Part shown: positions 28,598 through 37,089 of the stretch, piece after piece | Position numbering within the stretch: position 1 is the stretch's first letter | Layout of the letters: every line of letters begins with the position of its first letter | Assembly: GCA_903934295.1 (NCBI GenBank) | Contig: CAIZNI010000020.1 | Span: 369,296-433,295 of the forward strand | Direction of reading: 5' to 3' | DNA: 64,000 bases | DNA from: an uncultured beta proteobacterium | GTDB lineage: Bacteria > Pseudomonadota > Gammaproteobacteria > Burkholderiales > Burkholderiaceae_E | The notes under the pieces: generated by a model | What the model was told of the DNA's origin: nothing | What the model saw: only the letters and a program-made list of their open reading frames with translations | The model's database searches: none | Translations under genes and position numbers: made by a program

Positions 28598-29906
28598 CGC
28601 CGCCGTCTCCCAGCGCCTGTCGCCCAGCGCGCTGCTGGCGTTCTCCCGCGACCTGGTGCAGGTGCGCCGCCGAGGCATGTTGCTGCTGATCTCGCTGCAC
28701 CGGTCCGACCGGCTGTCGGCATTGGCCCAGGAACCCCAATCGCGCAGCGTGCTGGCGGAGGTGATGCGCCGGGTCGAAGGCATCCTGCGCCCCAGCGATC
28801 GCTACGCGCTGGCCTCGCACGATGAAATCTGGGTCATGCTGGTCGACCTGCCGGGCGAGGCGCTGGCCGAACTGGCCAGCCGGACCCTGCGCGACAGCCT
28901 GTCGCGCTCGATCCATGTCGAGACCGCCGAGGGCCGCACCATCGTGCAGCTGCGCCCGGCGATCGGCGGCGCGTGGCGACACCCGGACGCCGGCCAGGAC
29001 CCGATGACCGTGCTGTCGTCGGCGGCCGACGCGGCGCTGCGCGCCGAGGAGCTCGAGGAGCGGGTGGTCATCCTGGCCGCGCGCTCGGATGTCGAACTGA
29101 TCAACCGCAACCGCATGGAGCATGAACTGCGGGCGGCGCTGAACGCCAATGAACTCGATGTGCATTTTCAGCCCCAGCTGTCGCTGGCCACCGGCCAGCG
29201 CGCCGGCGCCGAGGCACTGATCCGCTGGACCCGCCCCGACGGCACACGGGTCAGCCCGGCGCTGATCGCCTCGATCTGCGAGGAGCGCGGCATGATGTCC
29301 CAGCTCACGCAGTTCGTGCTGAACACCGCGCTGCGCCATCTGATGACCTGGACTTCGCAGGGAATCGATGCCCGCGTGTCGATCAACATGTCCGGGGTCA
29401 CGCTGGCCGATCCGGCCTTCGCCACCCTGGTCGGCCACGCCTTGTCCACCTGGGGCATCGAGCCGCGCCGGCTCACGCTGGAGCTGACCGAGAGCGCGGT
29501 GGTCCGGCATGAGCGGTCGGCGCTCGAATTCATGAACCAGATCCGCGCCCACGGCTGCGGGCTGGCGCTGGACGACTTCGGCACCGGTTACTCCTCGTTC
29601 GCCTACCTGCGGCAGTTCCCGCTGACCGAACTGAAGATCGACCAGTCCTTCGTGCGCAACCTGGCCAACGACGCCAGCGACCGCCGGATCGTCCAGGCGC
29701 TGGTCGATCTGGCACACACCTTCAACATGGCGGCCCTCGCCGAGGGCGTCGAGGACGAAGAAGCGTCGCGGGTGCTGCGCGATCTGGGCTGCGACATGGC
29801 GCAGGGCTATTTTTACGGGCGGCCGATGCCGCCAGCGGAATTCGCCGCCTGGTGGCGCGGCTTCACCCCGGCGCCGCTGCGCCCGCCAGTCGTCGCGATT
29901 CCGTGA
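28566..29906 (+). CDS. EAL-domain c-di-GMP phosphodiesterase with degenerate GGDEF-like half
   Basis: This 446-residue protein should degrade c-di-GMP to pGpG. The N-terminal third looks like a worn GGDEF domain (HDEIWVMLVDLP in place of the GGDEF loop). The C-terminal EAL domain appears catalytically complete: GAEALIRW (Glu near 216), the Asn in INMSG, Glu in LELTES, the Asp pair in LALDDFGTGYSS, Lys in LKIDQSFV, and Glu in LAEGVEDE. Its start lies inside the 3' end of the HD-GYP-like gene (32-base overlap), suggesting stoichiometric production with that partner. Its 3' end overlaps the convergent cyclo-ligase gene by 44 bases. Confidence 0.9.
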   Translation: MTPSPAPSLPDAAVSQRLSPSALLAFSRDLVQVRRRGMLLLISLHRSDRLSALAQEPQSRSVLAEVMRRVEGILRPSDRYALASHDEIWVMLVDLPGEALAELASRTLRDSLSRSIHVETAEGRTIVQLRPAIGGAWRHPDAGQDPMTVLSSAADAALRAEELEERVVILAARSDVELINRNRMEHELRAALNANELDVHFQPQLSLATGQRAGAEALIRWTRPDGTRVSPALIASICEERGMMSQLTQFVLNTALRHLMTWTSQGIDARVSINMSGVTLADPAFATLVGHALSTWGIEPRRLTLELTESAVVRHERSALEFMNQIRAHGCGLALDDFGTGYSSFAYLRQFPLTELKIDQSFVRNLANDASDRRIVQALVDLAHTFNMAALAEGVEDEEASRVLRDLGCDMAQGYFYGRPMPPAEFAAWWRGFTPAPLRPPVVAIP

Positions 29907-30495
29907 GGACCCAGTCGAGCGCCCGGTCATGGACATGGGGCTCGAACCCGCTGATCTCGGCCTCGTCGTCCGCCACGCCGATCGCCACGCAGCGGCGGCC
30001 CAGGGCGGCCAGACGCGCCAGCGTCCGGTCGTAGTACCCGCCGCCGTAGCCCAGCCGAAAACCCCTGGCGTCGAATCCCAGGCAGGGCACCACCACCACA
30101 TCCGGCAGGCACTCGCGGCAATCGGCCGGCTGACGGGTGCCCAGCAGACCCGGCACCAGCGGCTCGCCGGGCGCCCAGGCGCAAAACCGCAGCGCCTCGG
30201 CGCGGGCCTGCACCCGGGGCAACGCCAGCGACCAACCCGCCCGATGCCAGTTCGGCAGCGCCGCCCGAGGATCCGGCTCGCCGGCCATCGGCCAGTAGAG
30301 CGCCACTGTCGGATGCTCGAGCGCCAGCGCGGCGATGAGCTCGCCGACGGCCGAAAAGATCCGGTCGTCGCGCAGTCCCCTGGCCACCGAATCACAGCGC
30401 GCCCTGCGCTCACGCAGCAGGCGCCGCGCCTGCTCGCGGTCACCGGCCGGTACCGCGGAGCATGGTGGTATTCTGGATGATGATGAATCGCTCAC
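29863..30495 (-). CDS. 5-formyltetrahydrofolate cyclo-ligase
   Basis: This enzyme (MTHFS, YgfA type) converts 5-formyl-THF to 5,10-methenyl-THF with ATP. The 210-residue product has the N-terminal basic helix REQARRLLRERRARC and the diagnostic GFRLGYGGGYYDRTLA near residue 145. Two overlaps are unusual: the 3' end overlaps the convergent EAL gene by 44 bases, and the only usable ATG (30495) lies inside the divergent slt gene, so the two 5' ends overlap. No later start keeps the family's N-terminal helix. Confidence 0.9.
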   Translation of the reverse strand: MSDSSSSRIPPCSAVPAGDREQARRLLRERRARCDSVARGLRDDRIFSAVGELIAALALEHPTVALYWPMAGEPDPRAALPNWHRAGWSLALPRVQARAEALRFCAWAPGEPLVPGLLGTRQPADCRECLPDVVVVPCLGFDARGFRLGYGGGYYDRTLARLAALGRRCVAIGVADDEAEISGFEPHVHDRALDWVLTESRRLAGAAAPG

Positions 30496-32465
30496 GCTGT
30501 CTGCTGTCCCTGGTGTTGGCCGCTATTCTAGGGCTGGGGAGCGCAACGTCCGACGCCCGCGAACGCCGAGCCGCCGCGCCGGCGACGCCAACCGCACCGT
30601 CGACACCGGTCAGCGCCGACGACGCCTTCCTGGCGGCGCGCCTGGCCGCGAACCAGGGTCAGCTCGACCGCTTCGAAGCAGCGGCCGCGCAGGTCACCGA
30701 CCCGACACTGCAGTCCTACCTGCGCTACTGGCGCCTGAAATTCCGCCTGAATGCGCGCGGGCCAGGGGCTGACGGGCCAGGGGCCGATGCCGAAGCCCAG
30801 GCCTTCATCGCCAGCACCGACAACCCCCTTCTGGCTGACCTCGCGCGCCGCGACTGGCTTTATCGCTTGGCCCGCCGCAACGACTGGGCGGCATTCGAGG
30901 CCCCTTACAGTGCGTGGGTGCTGCGCGATGAGCCCGCCCTGCACTGCTACGCCGGTCTGGGCCGTGCCGGACAGCCCGGCGCGCTGACGGATGAATCCCG
31001 TGACGCGCTGTTCCAGCCGCGCGAGCTCGGCGACGGCTGCGGCGCCCTGATCGAGGCCATGGCGCGCAGCGGCACGCTCAAGCGCGGCGAGGTCTGGCGT
31101 CGGCTGAAGCTGGCGCTCGAAGCCGGTGCGAGCGGCTCGGTGCGGCGCCTGGGCGCCGTGCTCGACCTGCCGGCCGGCTCGGTAGAGGCCGCGCTGCAGC
31201 GCCCCGCCACCGTTGCCAGCCCCGGCGCCTCGCGGGAGGCGGCGGTGATCGCCCTGGGCACGCTGGCGCGCCAGGACCCGGAAGCCGCGGCCCGCGAAGG
31301 CGCCGCCATTGCCGCGCTGCCGCCCGAGGAACGCGCCTGGGTCTGGTCGCAGATCGGCGCGCACAGCATGCGCAAGCTCGCGCCGGTGCCGGTGGCCTGG
31401 CTGCACGAAGCCCAGGGTGCGCAGGCCTCCGATGAAACCTGGGCCTGGCTGGTCCGGGCGGCCCTGCGGGCAGGCGACTGGACGGCGGTGCATGCGCTGG
31501 TCGAAAAAATGTCCGCCGAAGGCCGGCGCGACCCGGCCTGGGTCTACTGGCATGCGCGAGCCCACCAGATGCTGGGCCGCAAGACCCAGGCCAATGCCCA
31601 GTTCCGCACCATTGCCGGTCAGTTCCATTTCTACGGCCAACTGGCCGGCGAAGAGCTCGGCGAGGCCACCGCGATTCCGGTGATCGCCCCCGCGTCGTCC
31701 GAGATCGAGGTCGCCGAAGTCGCCGGCAACGCCGGCTTCGCCCGGGCGCTGCGCTTCTACCAGATGGGGCTGCGCCCTGAAGGCAACCGCGAGTGGAACT
31801 TCCAGCTGCGCACCCTGTCCGATCGCCAGCTGATCGCCGCGGCCCGCTTCGCCTGCGAGCGCCGGGTGCTCGACCGCTGCGTGAACACCGCCGACCGGAC
31901 ACGCACCGAGCACGATTTCAGCCTGCGCTTCGTCACCCCGTTCCGGCCACAGCTGGAAGCCGCGGCCGCCGAACGCGGACTCGATCCAGCCTGGGTCTAC
32001 GGCCTGATCCGGCAGGAGTCGCGCTTCATCATGGATGCCCGTTCCAGCGCCAGCGCCCAGGGCCTGATGCAGATCATCCCGCCCACCGCGCGCTGGATCG
32101 CACGCCGCCTGGGCGTGGCCGACTTCCGGATCGAACAGCTCAACGAGCTCGACACCAACCTGCGCTTTGGCACCTTCTATCTGCGCGCGGTCCACGACGA
32201 TCTCGAGAACTCCCCCCTGCTGGCGTCGGCCGGCTACAACGCCGGCCCGGGCCGTCCGCGCCAGTGGCGCAGCAAGCTGGCCGGCTCGCTCGAGGGCGCC
32301 GCTTTCGCCGAAATCATCCCGTTCGCCGAGACCCGCGACTATGTGAAGAAGGTGCTTTCGAACGCCATCTTCTACGGCGCGCTGATGACCGGGCAGCCGC
32401 AGTCGCTCAAGCAGCGCCTGGGCAGCATCACCCCGATGCCCGCGCGGGCCTCCGATTTGCCCTGA
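30477..32465 (+). CDS. slt: Soluble lytic murein transglycosylase
   Basis: This periplasmic enzyme cleaves peptidoglycan strands to 1,6-anhydromuropeptides. The start is uncertain among ATGs at 30462, 30477, 30480 and 30483; all give a signal peptide (SRCLLSLVLAAILGLGSATSDA). A long alpha-helical superhelix domain fills residues about 40-480. The SLT domain follows, with catalytic Glu in RQESRF near 514, GLMQIIPPTA near 528 and AGYNAGPGRPRQW near 585. Length (about 660) is typical of Slt70 relatives. It is divergent from, and overlaps, the cyclo-ligase gene at its 5' end. A lone lipobox Cys is absent, so the protein is soluble. Confidence 0.93.
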   Translation: MMMNRSRCLLSLVLAAILGLGSATSDARERRAAAPATPTAPSTPVSADDAFLAARLAANQGQLDRFEAAAAQVTDPTLQSYLRYWRLKFRLNARGPGADGPGADAEAQAFIASTDNPLLADLARRDWLYRLARRNDWAAFEAPYSAWVLRDEPALHCYAGLGRAGQPGALTDESRDALFQPRELGDGCGALIEAMARSGTLKRGEVWRRLKLALEAGASGSVRRLGAVLDLPAGSVEAALQRPATVASPGASREAAVIALGTLARQDPEAAAREGAAIAALPPEERAWVWSQIGAHSMRKLAPVPVAWLHEAQGAQASDETWAWLVRAALRAGDWTAVHALVEKMSAEGRRDPAWVYWHARAHQMLGRKTQANAQFRTIAGQFHFYGQLAGEELGEATAIPVIAPASSEIEVAEVAGNAGFARALRFYQMGLRPEGNREWNFQLRTLSDRQLIAAARFACERRVLDRCVNTADRTRTEHDFSLRFVTPFRPQLEAAAAERGLDPAWVYGLIRQESRFIMDARSSASAQGLMQIIPPTARWIARRLGVADFRIEQLNELDTNLRFGTFYLRAVHDDLENSPLLASAGYNAGPGRPRQWRSKLAGSLEGAAFAEIIPFAETRDYVKKVLSNAIFYGALMTGQPQSLKQRLGSITPMPARASDLP

Positions 32466-32520
32466 CGGTCGGGGCGGGGTACTTTCGCCTTCCTTTTCCA
32501 TTGCCAGCTGATTGCACTCC

Positions 32521-33474
32521 ATGAGCCTGTCACGCGTACTCCTCGTCGGGGGATCCGGTTTCATCGGCACCCATGTGGCCGCCCGCCTGTCGGCGCGCGG
32601 CATCCGGGTCATCGTTCCGACCCGCCGCCGCGAGCGGGCTCGCCACCTGCTGCCGCTGCCCACCGTCGACGTGATCCAGATGAAACTCGACGGGCCGGCG
32701 CTCGACGCCGCGATCGCCGGCTGCGATGCGGTGGTGAACCTGGTCGGCATCCTGCAGGGCAGCTACGGCAATCCCTACGGCCGCGAGTTCGCCCAGGCCC
32801 ATGTGGAACTGCCGCGCCGGCTGGTGCAGGCCTGCCGTCAGGCCGGCGTGCGGCGCCTCGTGCAGGTCTCGGCGCTCGGGGTCAGCGAGGACACCGCGAG
32901 CCTGCCCTCGATGTACCTGCGCTCCAAGGCCGATGGCGAGCGGGTGATCCGCGAGAGCGGCCTGGACTTCACCCTGCTGCGTCCGTCGGTGGTGTTCGGC
33001 CCCGAGGACAAATTCCTGAACCTGTTCGCGCGGCTGCAGCGGCTGCTGCCGGTGGTGCCCCTGGCGCGCGCCGATGCGCGCTTCCAGCCGGTCTATGTCG
33101 GTGATCTGGCCGACGCGATCCTGAACTGCCTGACCCGACCGGCCACCGTGGGCAAGACCCACGAGATCGCCGGACCAGAGGTCTTCACCCTGGGCGAGAT
33201 GGTGGCGCAGGTCGGCCGCTGGAGCGGTCACCCGCGACCGATCTGGGCGCTGCCCTTCACGCTGGGCCAGATCCAGGCGGGCGTGATGGGCGCGCTGCCC
33301 TCGCCGCTGATGTCCACCGACAACTTCGACTCGATGCGCATCGACAACGTCGCCAGCGGCCCGATCAGCCCGGACCTGGGGGTCACGCCAACCCCGCTGG
33401 CGGCGGTGGCGCCGGCCTGGCTGTCGCGCCATGGGTCGCGCTTCGCCGAGCAGCAGGCCCGCGCCCATCGCTGA
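32521..33474 (+). CDS. Complex I NDUFA9-like NAD(P)-binding protein
   Basis: This extended-SDR protein of 317 residues starts MSLSRVLLVGGSGFIGTHVA, with the dinucleotide motif GGSGFIG at 10-16. Later it has QVSALGVSEDTASL and YLRSKADGE, where the Tyr-x-x-x-Lys is changed to Tyr-Leu-Arg-Ser-Lys. The family is named for the mitochondrial complex I accessory subunit; bacterial members are of unclear role and may act on lipids or quinone intermediates. The ATG at 32521 directly precedes conserved residues; a start at 32512 adds three. It lies 15 bases before cca. Confidence 0.87.
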   Translation: MSLSRVLLVGGSGFIGTHVAARLSARGIRVIVPTRRRERARHLLPLPTVDVIQMKLDGPALDAAIAGCDAVVNLVGILQGSYGNPYGREFAQAHVELPRRLVQACRQAGVRRLVQVSALGVSEDTASLPSMYLRSKADGERVIRESGLDFTLLRPSVVFGPEDKFLNLFARLQRLLPVVPLARADARFQPVYVGDLADAILNCLTRPATVGKTHEIAGPEVFTLGEMVAQVGRWSGHPRPIWALPFTLGQIQAGVMGALPSPLMSTDNFDSMRIDNVASGPISPDLGVTPTPLAAVAPAWLSRHGSRFAEQQARAHR

Positions 33475-33489
33475 CCACCGGTGCCGCCG

Positions 33490-34737
33490 ATGAGCCCCCG
33501 GCCCGCCGGTCTGCAGATCTATTGCGTCGGCGGCGCGGTTCGTGACGAACTGCTGGGCCTGCCGGTCAAGGACCGCGACTGGGTGGTGGTGGGCGGCACG
33601 CCGCAGGTCCTGATCGATCAGGGCTATCGACCCGTCGGCAAGGACTTCCCGGTCTTCCTGCACCCCGACACCCATGAGGAATACGCGCTGGCGCGCACCG
33701 AACGCAAGACCGGGGCCGGCTACAAGGGCTTCGTCTTCCACTACGCGCCCGACGTCACCCTGGAAGAGGACCTGCACCGGCGCGACCTGACCGTCAACGC
33801 CATCGCGCGCACTGCCGAGGGCGTGCTGATCGACCCCCTGAACGGACTCACCGACCTGCGCAACCGGGTCCTGCGGCACGCCGGTCCGGCCTTCGTCGAA
33901 GACCCGGTGCGCATCCTGCGGGTGGCCCGCTTCGCGGCCCGCTTCAGCGACTTCACCATCGCGCCCGAAACCCTGGCGCTGATGCGCTCGATGGTGGAGG
34001 CGGGTGAGGTCGATGCGCTGGTGCCCGAGCGGGTCTGGCAGGAACTGGCGCGCGGCCTGATGGAAGCGAAGCCCTCGCGCCTGTTCGAGACGCTGCGCGC
34101 CTGCGGTGCACTGGCCCGGCTGATGCCCGAGCTCGACCGGCTGTGGGGCGTGCCGCAGCGCGCCGACTACCACCCCGAGGTCGACACCGGCGTGCATGTG
34201 ATGATGGTGATCGATGTCGCGGCGCAGGCCGGCGGCTCGCTGCCGGTGCGATTCGCCGCGCTCACCCACGACCTGGGCAAGGGCGAGACGCCCGCCGACA
34301 TCCTGCCGCGCCACATCGGCCACGAGGCCCGCTCGGTCGCGCTGGTCCAGGCGGTGTGCGCCCGCATGCGGGTGCCCGCCGAGGCACGCGACCTGGCGCG
34401 CATCGTGGCGCGCGAACACGGGCTGATCCACCGGGTGAGCGAACTGCGCGCCGCCACCCTGCTCACGCTGCTCGAGCGGATGGACGCGCTGCGCCGTCCG
34501 GGCCGGCTCGACGAGGTGCTGGCGGCCTGCGAAGCCGATGCGCGCGGGCGCCTGGGGTTGAGCGAGCGACCCTATCCGCAGGCCGACTACCTGCGACACG
34601 CCTGGCGTGCCGCCGCGGCGGTGGATGCCGGTGCGGTGGCTGCTGCCGCCACCGCCGAGGGTCTGGCTGGAGAGGCGATCCGGCAGCGGGTGCAGACGGC
34701 CCGCTGCGCGGCGATCGCCCACGCGACCGGGCGCTGA
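33490..34737 (+). CDS. cca: CCA-adding tRNA nucleotidyltransferase with HD domain
   Basis: The enzyme adds or repairs the 3' CCA of tRNAs without a template. The 415-residue product begins at ATG 33490 (a GTG at 33481 is possible). The head domain shows [13 protein letters not shown] and the catalytic DRDWVVVGG at residues about 10-35. The neck has [10 protein letters not shown] and [18 protein letters not shown]-terminal HD phosphohydrolase domain has HVMMVIDVA and [12 protein letters not shown], as in class II enzymes of beta/gammaproteobacteria. It is tail-to-tail with the methyltransferase gene, with no bases between the stops. Confidence 0.96.
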   Translation: MSPRPAGLQIYCVGGAVRDELLGLPVKDRDWVVVGGTPQVLIDQGYRPVGKDFPVFLHPDTHEEYALARTERKTGAGYKGFVFHYAPDVTLEEDLHRRDLTVNAIARTAEGVLIDPLNGLTDLRNRVLRHAGPAFVEDPVRILRVARFAARFSDFTIAPETLALMRSMVEAGEVDALVPERVWQELARGLMEAKPSRLFETLRACGALARLMPELDRLWGVPQRADYHPEVDTGVHVMMVIDVAAQAGGSLPVRFAALTHDLGKGETPADILPRHIGHEARSVALVQAVCARMRVPAEARDLARIVAREHGLIHRVSELRAATLLTLLERMDALRRPGRLDEVLAACEADARGRLGLSERPYPQADYLRHAWRAAAAVDAGAVAAAATAEGLAGEAIRQRVQTARCAAIAHATGR

Positions 34738-35352
34738 TCAGTCCTTGATCACCCGCACGCGGAAGGTCAGCGTCGACGCCCGGAACACGAAGCACCAGTG
34801 CTTTTCATAGGCCAGCGGGCTGATGAGGTAGATCAGCCGGCCGATCTGGCCGAGCAGGCCGCCGAAGGACAGGCGCCGCTCCAGCACCTCGAAGCCGCGC
34901 CCTGCCGAGGTGTAGTGGGCCACCCCGGGGCGCTCGAAATGATCCATCGAGAAATAGGACAGGTGGTGCAGGTGCGTCGGGTCGCGCCACGACGCCAGGC
35001 TGGTGAAGTGCGGGGTGCGGATCAGGATGACCGCATCGTGGCGGCAGACGCGGTGCATTTCGCGCATCAGGGCCGGGATGTCGGGCATGTGCTCGATGAC
35101 GTTGTCGAGCAGGATCTCGGCGACGCTGCCGTCGCGAAACGGCAACGTACCCGTCAGGTCGGCCAGCACATCGACCGCCGGGGTCCGGTAACGGTCCAGG
35201 CCGAGAAATCCGGGCAGGCGCTTGCCCCCGCAGCCGAGGTTCACGCGCAGGTCGTCGCCCGCGGCCGCAGGCGCAGGCGACGCCGAGCGAGCGGCAGCGG
35301 CAACGGCGGGATCGGGATCGGCGCTGGGCAGGGAATTCGAGGTCAGGGTCAT
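34738..35352 (-). CDS. Class I SAM-dependent methyltransferase
   Basis: The 204-residue protein has the SAM-binding LRVNLGCGGKRL near residue 38 and ILLDNVIEHM near 85. This is the layout of small methyltransferases with a type 11 domain, often found near sugar or lipid modification genes. The Ala/Pro-rich first 35 residues are probably disordered. The ATG at 35352 is 5 bases after the DUF2905 stop; an upstream start at 35427 would overlap that gene. The substrate cannot be inferred. Confidence 0.82.
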   Translation of the reverse strand: MTLTSNSLPSADPDPAVAAAARSASPAPAAAGDDLRVNLGCGGKRLPGFLGLDRYRTPAVDVLADLTGTLPFRDGSVAEILLDNVIEHMPDIPALMREMHRVCRHDAVILIRTPHFTSLASWRDPTHLHHLSYFSMDHFERPGVAHYTSAGRGFEVLERRLSFGGLLGQIGRLIYLISPLAYEKHWCFVFRASTLTFRVRVIKD

Positions 35353-35357
35353 GGGCG

Positions 35358-35552
35358 TCAGATCAGTCGCGCGATGCCGGCCGCGATCATCGAGAGCACG
35401 AGGGTCGAGGCGATCGGCAGCGACCACTCACGCCCGAACAGCCGAAAATGGAGATCGCCCGGCAGGCGGCCCATGCCGAAGCGGCGCAGCCAGGGGGTGA
35501 GCCCCGAAAACAGCACCAGCGCCAGCACGGTGACCAGCAGCCACCGGATCAC
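35358..35552 (-). CDS. DUF2905 small membrane protein
   Basis: A 64-residue protein has two membrane segments (about 2-17 and 43-62) around the conserved loop GMGRLPGDLHFRLFGR. This pattern is DUF2905. The start is a GTG at 35552 with GGAG 7 bases upstream. The family's function is unknown. The gene lies within the same run as the methyltransferases on both sides. Confidence 0.85.
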   Translation of the reverse strand: MIRWLLVTVLALVLFSGLTPWLRRFGMGRLPGDLHFRLFGREWSLPIASTLVLSMIAAGIARLI

Positions 35553-35643
35553 CCGCGTCTCCGGGTGACGCGGCGGGCTGCGGGCGGATGCGCGGTCGGG
35601 TCGGCCATCGCCCATTGTCCCGCATTCCCGGCGCGCGCGTCCG

Positions 35644-36993
35644 TCATTCGAGCAGTTCGGCGCTGCGGTCGCCGCGCGCGAAGCCGTCGGCCGGGCCGGT
35701 GATGCCGCGCCCGAAGGCGACCGCCTTGAAGAGCTCGCCCATCTCGGCCTCCGACAGCAGCGCCTGCGCGGCCTGCGCCTGGCGGGCCCAGGCCAGGGGG
35801 TCGGGATCGGCGCCGGCCGACCGGTGACGCTGCGCGAGGTCCTCGAGCAGTCCCAGACTGGTGAGCAGACGGGCCTGCGAGACATGGCCGAGCAGCTGCA
35901 GGCCGGCGGCGGTGGCGGCCTGCGCCACTGCGGTGAAATCGACGTGCGCGGTGATGTCCTGCAACCCGGGCAGGTGGAACGGATCGCCGTGGGCATGGTG
36001 GCGGTAGTGGCACATCAGCGTGCCCATCGCGCGCTGGGCATGGAAGAACTCGCGCCGCGCGAATCCGTAGTCGATCAGCAGCATCGCACCGCGCACCAGC
36101 CGCTGCGCGGCCTGCGCGACCCAGGCCTCGGCCTGCTCGCCGATCTCGCCGGCGTAGGCCGCCGGGTCGGTCGGCGCGGCGCCGAATCCCTGCGCCAGGC
36201 GCTCACGCACCTGCCGCGCGAACGGCGCGGGCGCGGGCCGCAGCGACCACTCGAAGACGGGGTCGCCGTCGGCCGACGGCGACGCGCGCAGACCGACACC
36301 GCGCTCGAATACCGGCGCCACGGCATCGACATCGACGCAGGCGGCACGCGTGTTCCCGGCTGGTTCAAGGTCAGCGCAGGCGGCCCGGGCGTTCCCGGCC
36401 GGTTCGACGTCGGCAACGGCTTCAGCGCCCGCCGACGCCCGCAGGAACGCACGAACCGGCATCGCGTCGAGCAGTTCGTTGGCCAGCAGCACGCCGTCGA
36501 TGGTCGCCGGCCACGCCGTCAGCCAGCGCACCCGGCCCAGCGCCTGCGGGCAGTCACGGGCGATGCGCTCGCGCTGGCGCGCCGCCAGTTCACCGGAGAC
36601 TTCGACGATCAGGTACTCGGTCTCGGGAAAACCCAGCGTGGCCAGTTCATCGAGCACCTGCACCGCCAGCGCGCCGCTGCCGGCGCCGAACTCGACCACC
36701 CGATGCGCACAGTCGGCGAACCATTGGGCGCACTGCCGGGCCAGACAGCGGCCGAACAGGTCGGAGAGTTCGGGCGCGGTGACGAAATCGCCCGCCGCGC
36801 CGAACTTGCGGCTGCCCCCGGCGTAGTAGCCCAGGCCAGGCTCGTACAGGGCCATGCCCATGTAAGTGTCAAAGCCGATCCAGCCCCCGTCGGCCCGGAT
36901 GCGCGCGGCGATGCGCAGGGCCAGCGCCCGGCTCGCCGCGAGGGCGTCGGGCGCCGCTTCGGGCAAGGCAACAGGCTGGCGCATGACCCGCAT
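35644..36993 (-). CDS. COG1565/NDUFAF7-like SAM-dependent methyltransferase
   Basis: This 449-residue protein belongs to the family of the mitochondrial complex I assembly factor NDUFAF7, an arginine methyltransferase; bacterial substrates are unknown. It starts near MRQPVALPEAAPDALA, with WIGFDTYMGMALYEPGLGYY near 40 and the SAM motif VVEFGAGSGALAVQVL near 100. The ELLDAMPV segment is near 175 and LLIDYGFARREFFH near 305. An insertion at about 195-220 is a degenerate 13-residue tandem repeat (EPAGNxRAAC) that departs from relatives. It is divergent from the pteridine reductase-like gene. Confidence 0.87.
   Translation of the reverse strand: MRVMRQPVALPEAAPDALAASRALALRIAARIRADGGWIGFDTYMGMALYEPGLGYYAGGSRKFGAAGDFVTAPELSDLFGRCLARQCAQWFADCAHRVVEFGAGSGALAVQVLDELATLGFPETEYLIVEVSGELAARQRERIARDCPQALGRVRWLTAWPATIDGVLLANELLDAMPVRAFLRASAGAEAVADVEPAGNARAACADLEPAGNTRAACVDVDAVAPVFERGVGLRASPSADGDPVFEWSLRPAPAPFARQVRERLAQGFGAAPTDPAAYAGEIGEQAEAWVAQAAQRLVRGAMLLIDYGFARREFFHAQRAMGTLMCHYRHHAHGDPFHLPGLQDITAHVDFTAVAQAATAAGLQLLGHVSQARLLTSLGLLEDLAQRHRSAGADPDPLAWARQAQAAQALLSEAEMGELFKAVAFGRGITGPADGFARGDRSAELLE
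36334..36411. repeat. Two 39-bp imperfect tandem repeats inside the COG1565 gene
   Basis: Two 39-base units encode consecutive copies of a 13-residue segment carrying EPAGN and RAAC. Copies differ at several positions, so the duplication is not recent. The length is a multiple of three and keeps the frame. Confidence 0.75.
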
Positions 36994-37030
36994 TCTACGA
37001 GGGCCGCCCGGGGCGTTCGCCGAATCCCGC

Positions 37031-37036
37031 TAAAAT
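37031..37036 (+). promoter_or_regulatory. -10-like TAAAAT before the pteridine reductase gene
   Basis: TAAAAT matches 5 of 6 bases of the -10 consensus, in the divergent gap between the COG1565 gene and the reductase. A clear -35 is not seen. Confidence 0.3.
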
Positions 37037-37089
37037 GACCCTCCTGCCGGCCGCGCCCGGGAATCCTGCGCCTGCCGGGCGCCCGCTCC

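Noticed and set aside
26696..28783. Minus-strand 695-codon frame
   Set aside because: It is antisense to the second HD-GYP-like gene.
30528..34722. Long minus-strand frames opposite slt, NDUFA9-like and cca
   Set aside because: The plus-strand proteins have clear catalytic motifs; the opposite frames have none.
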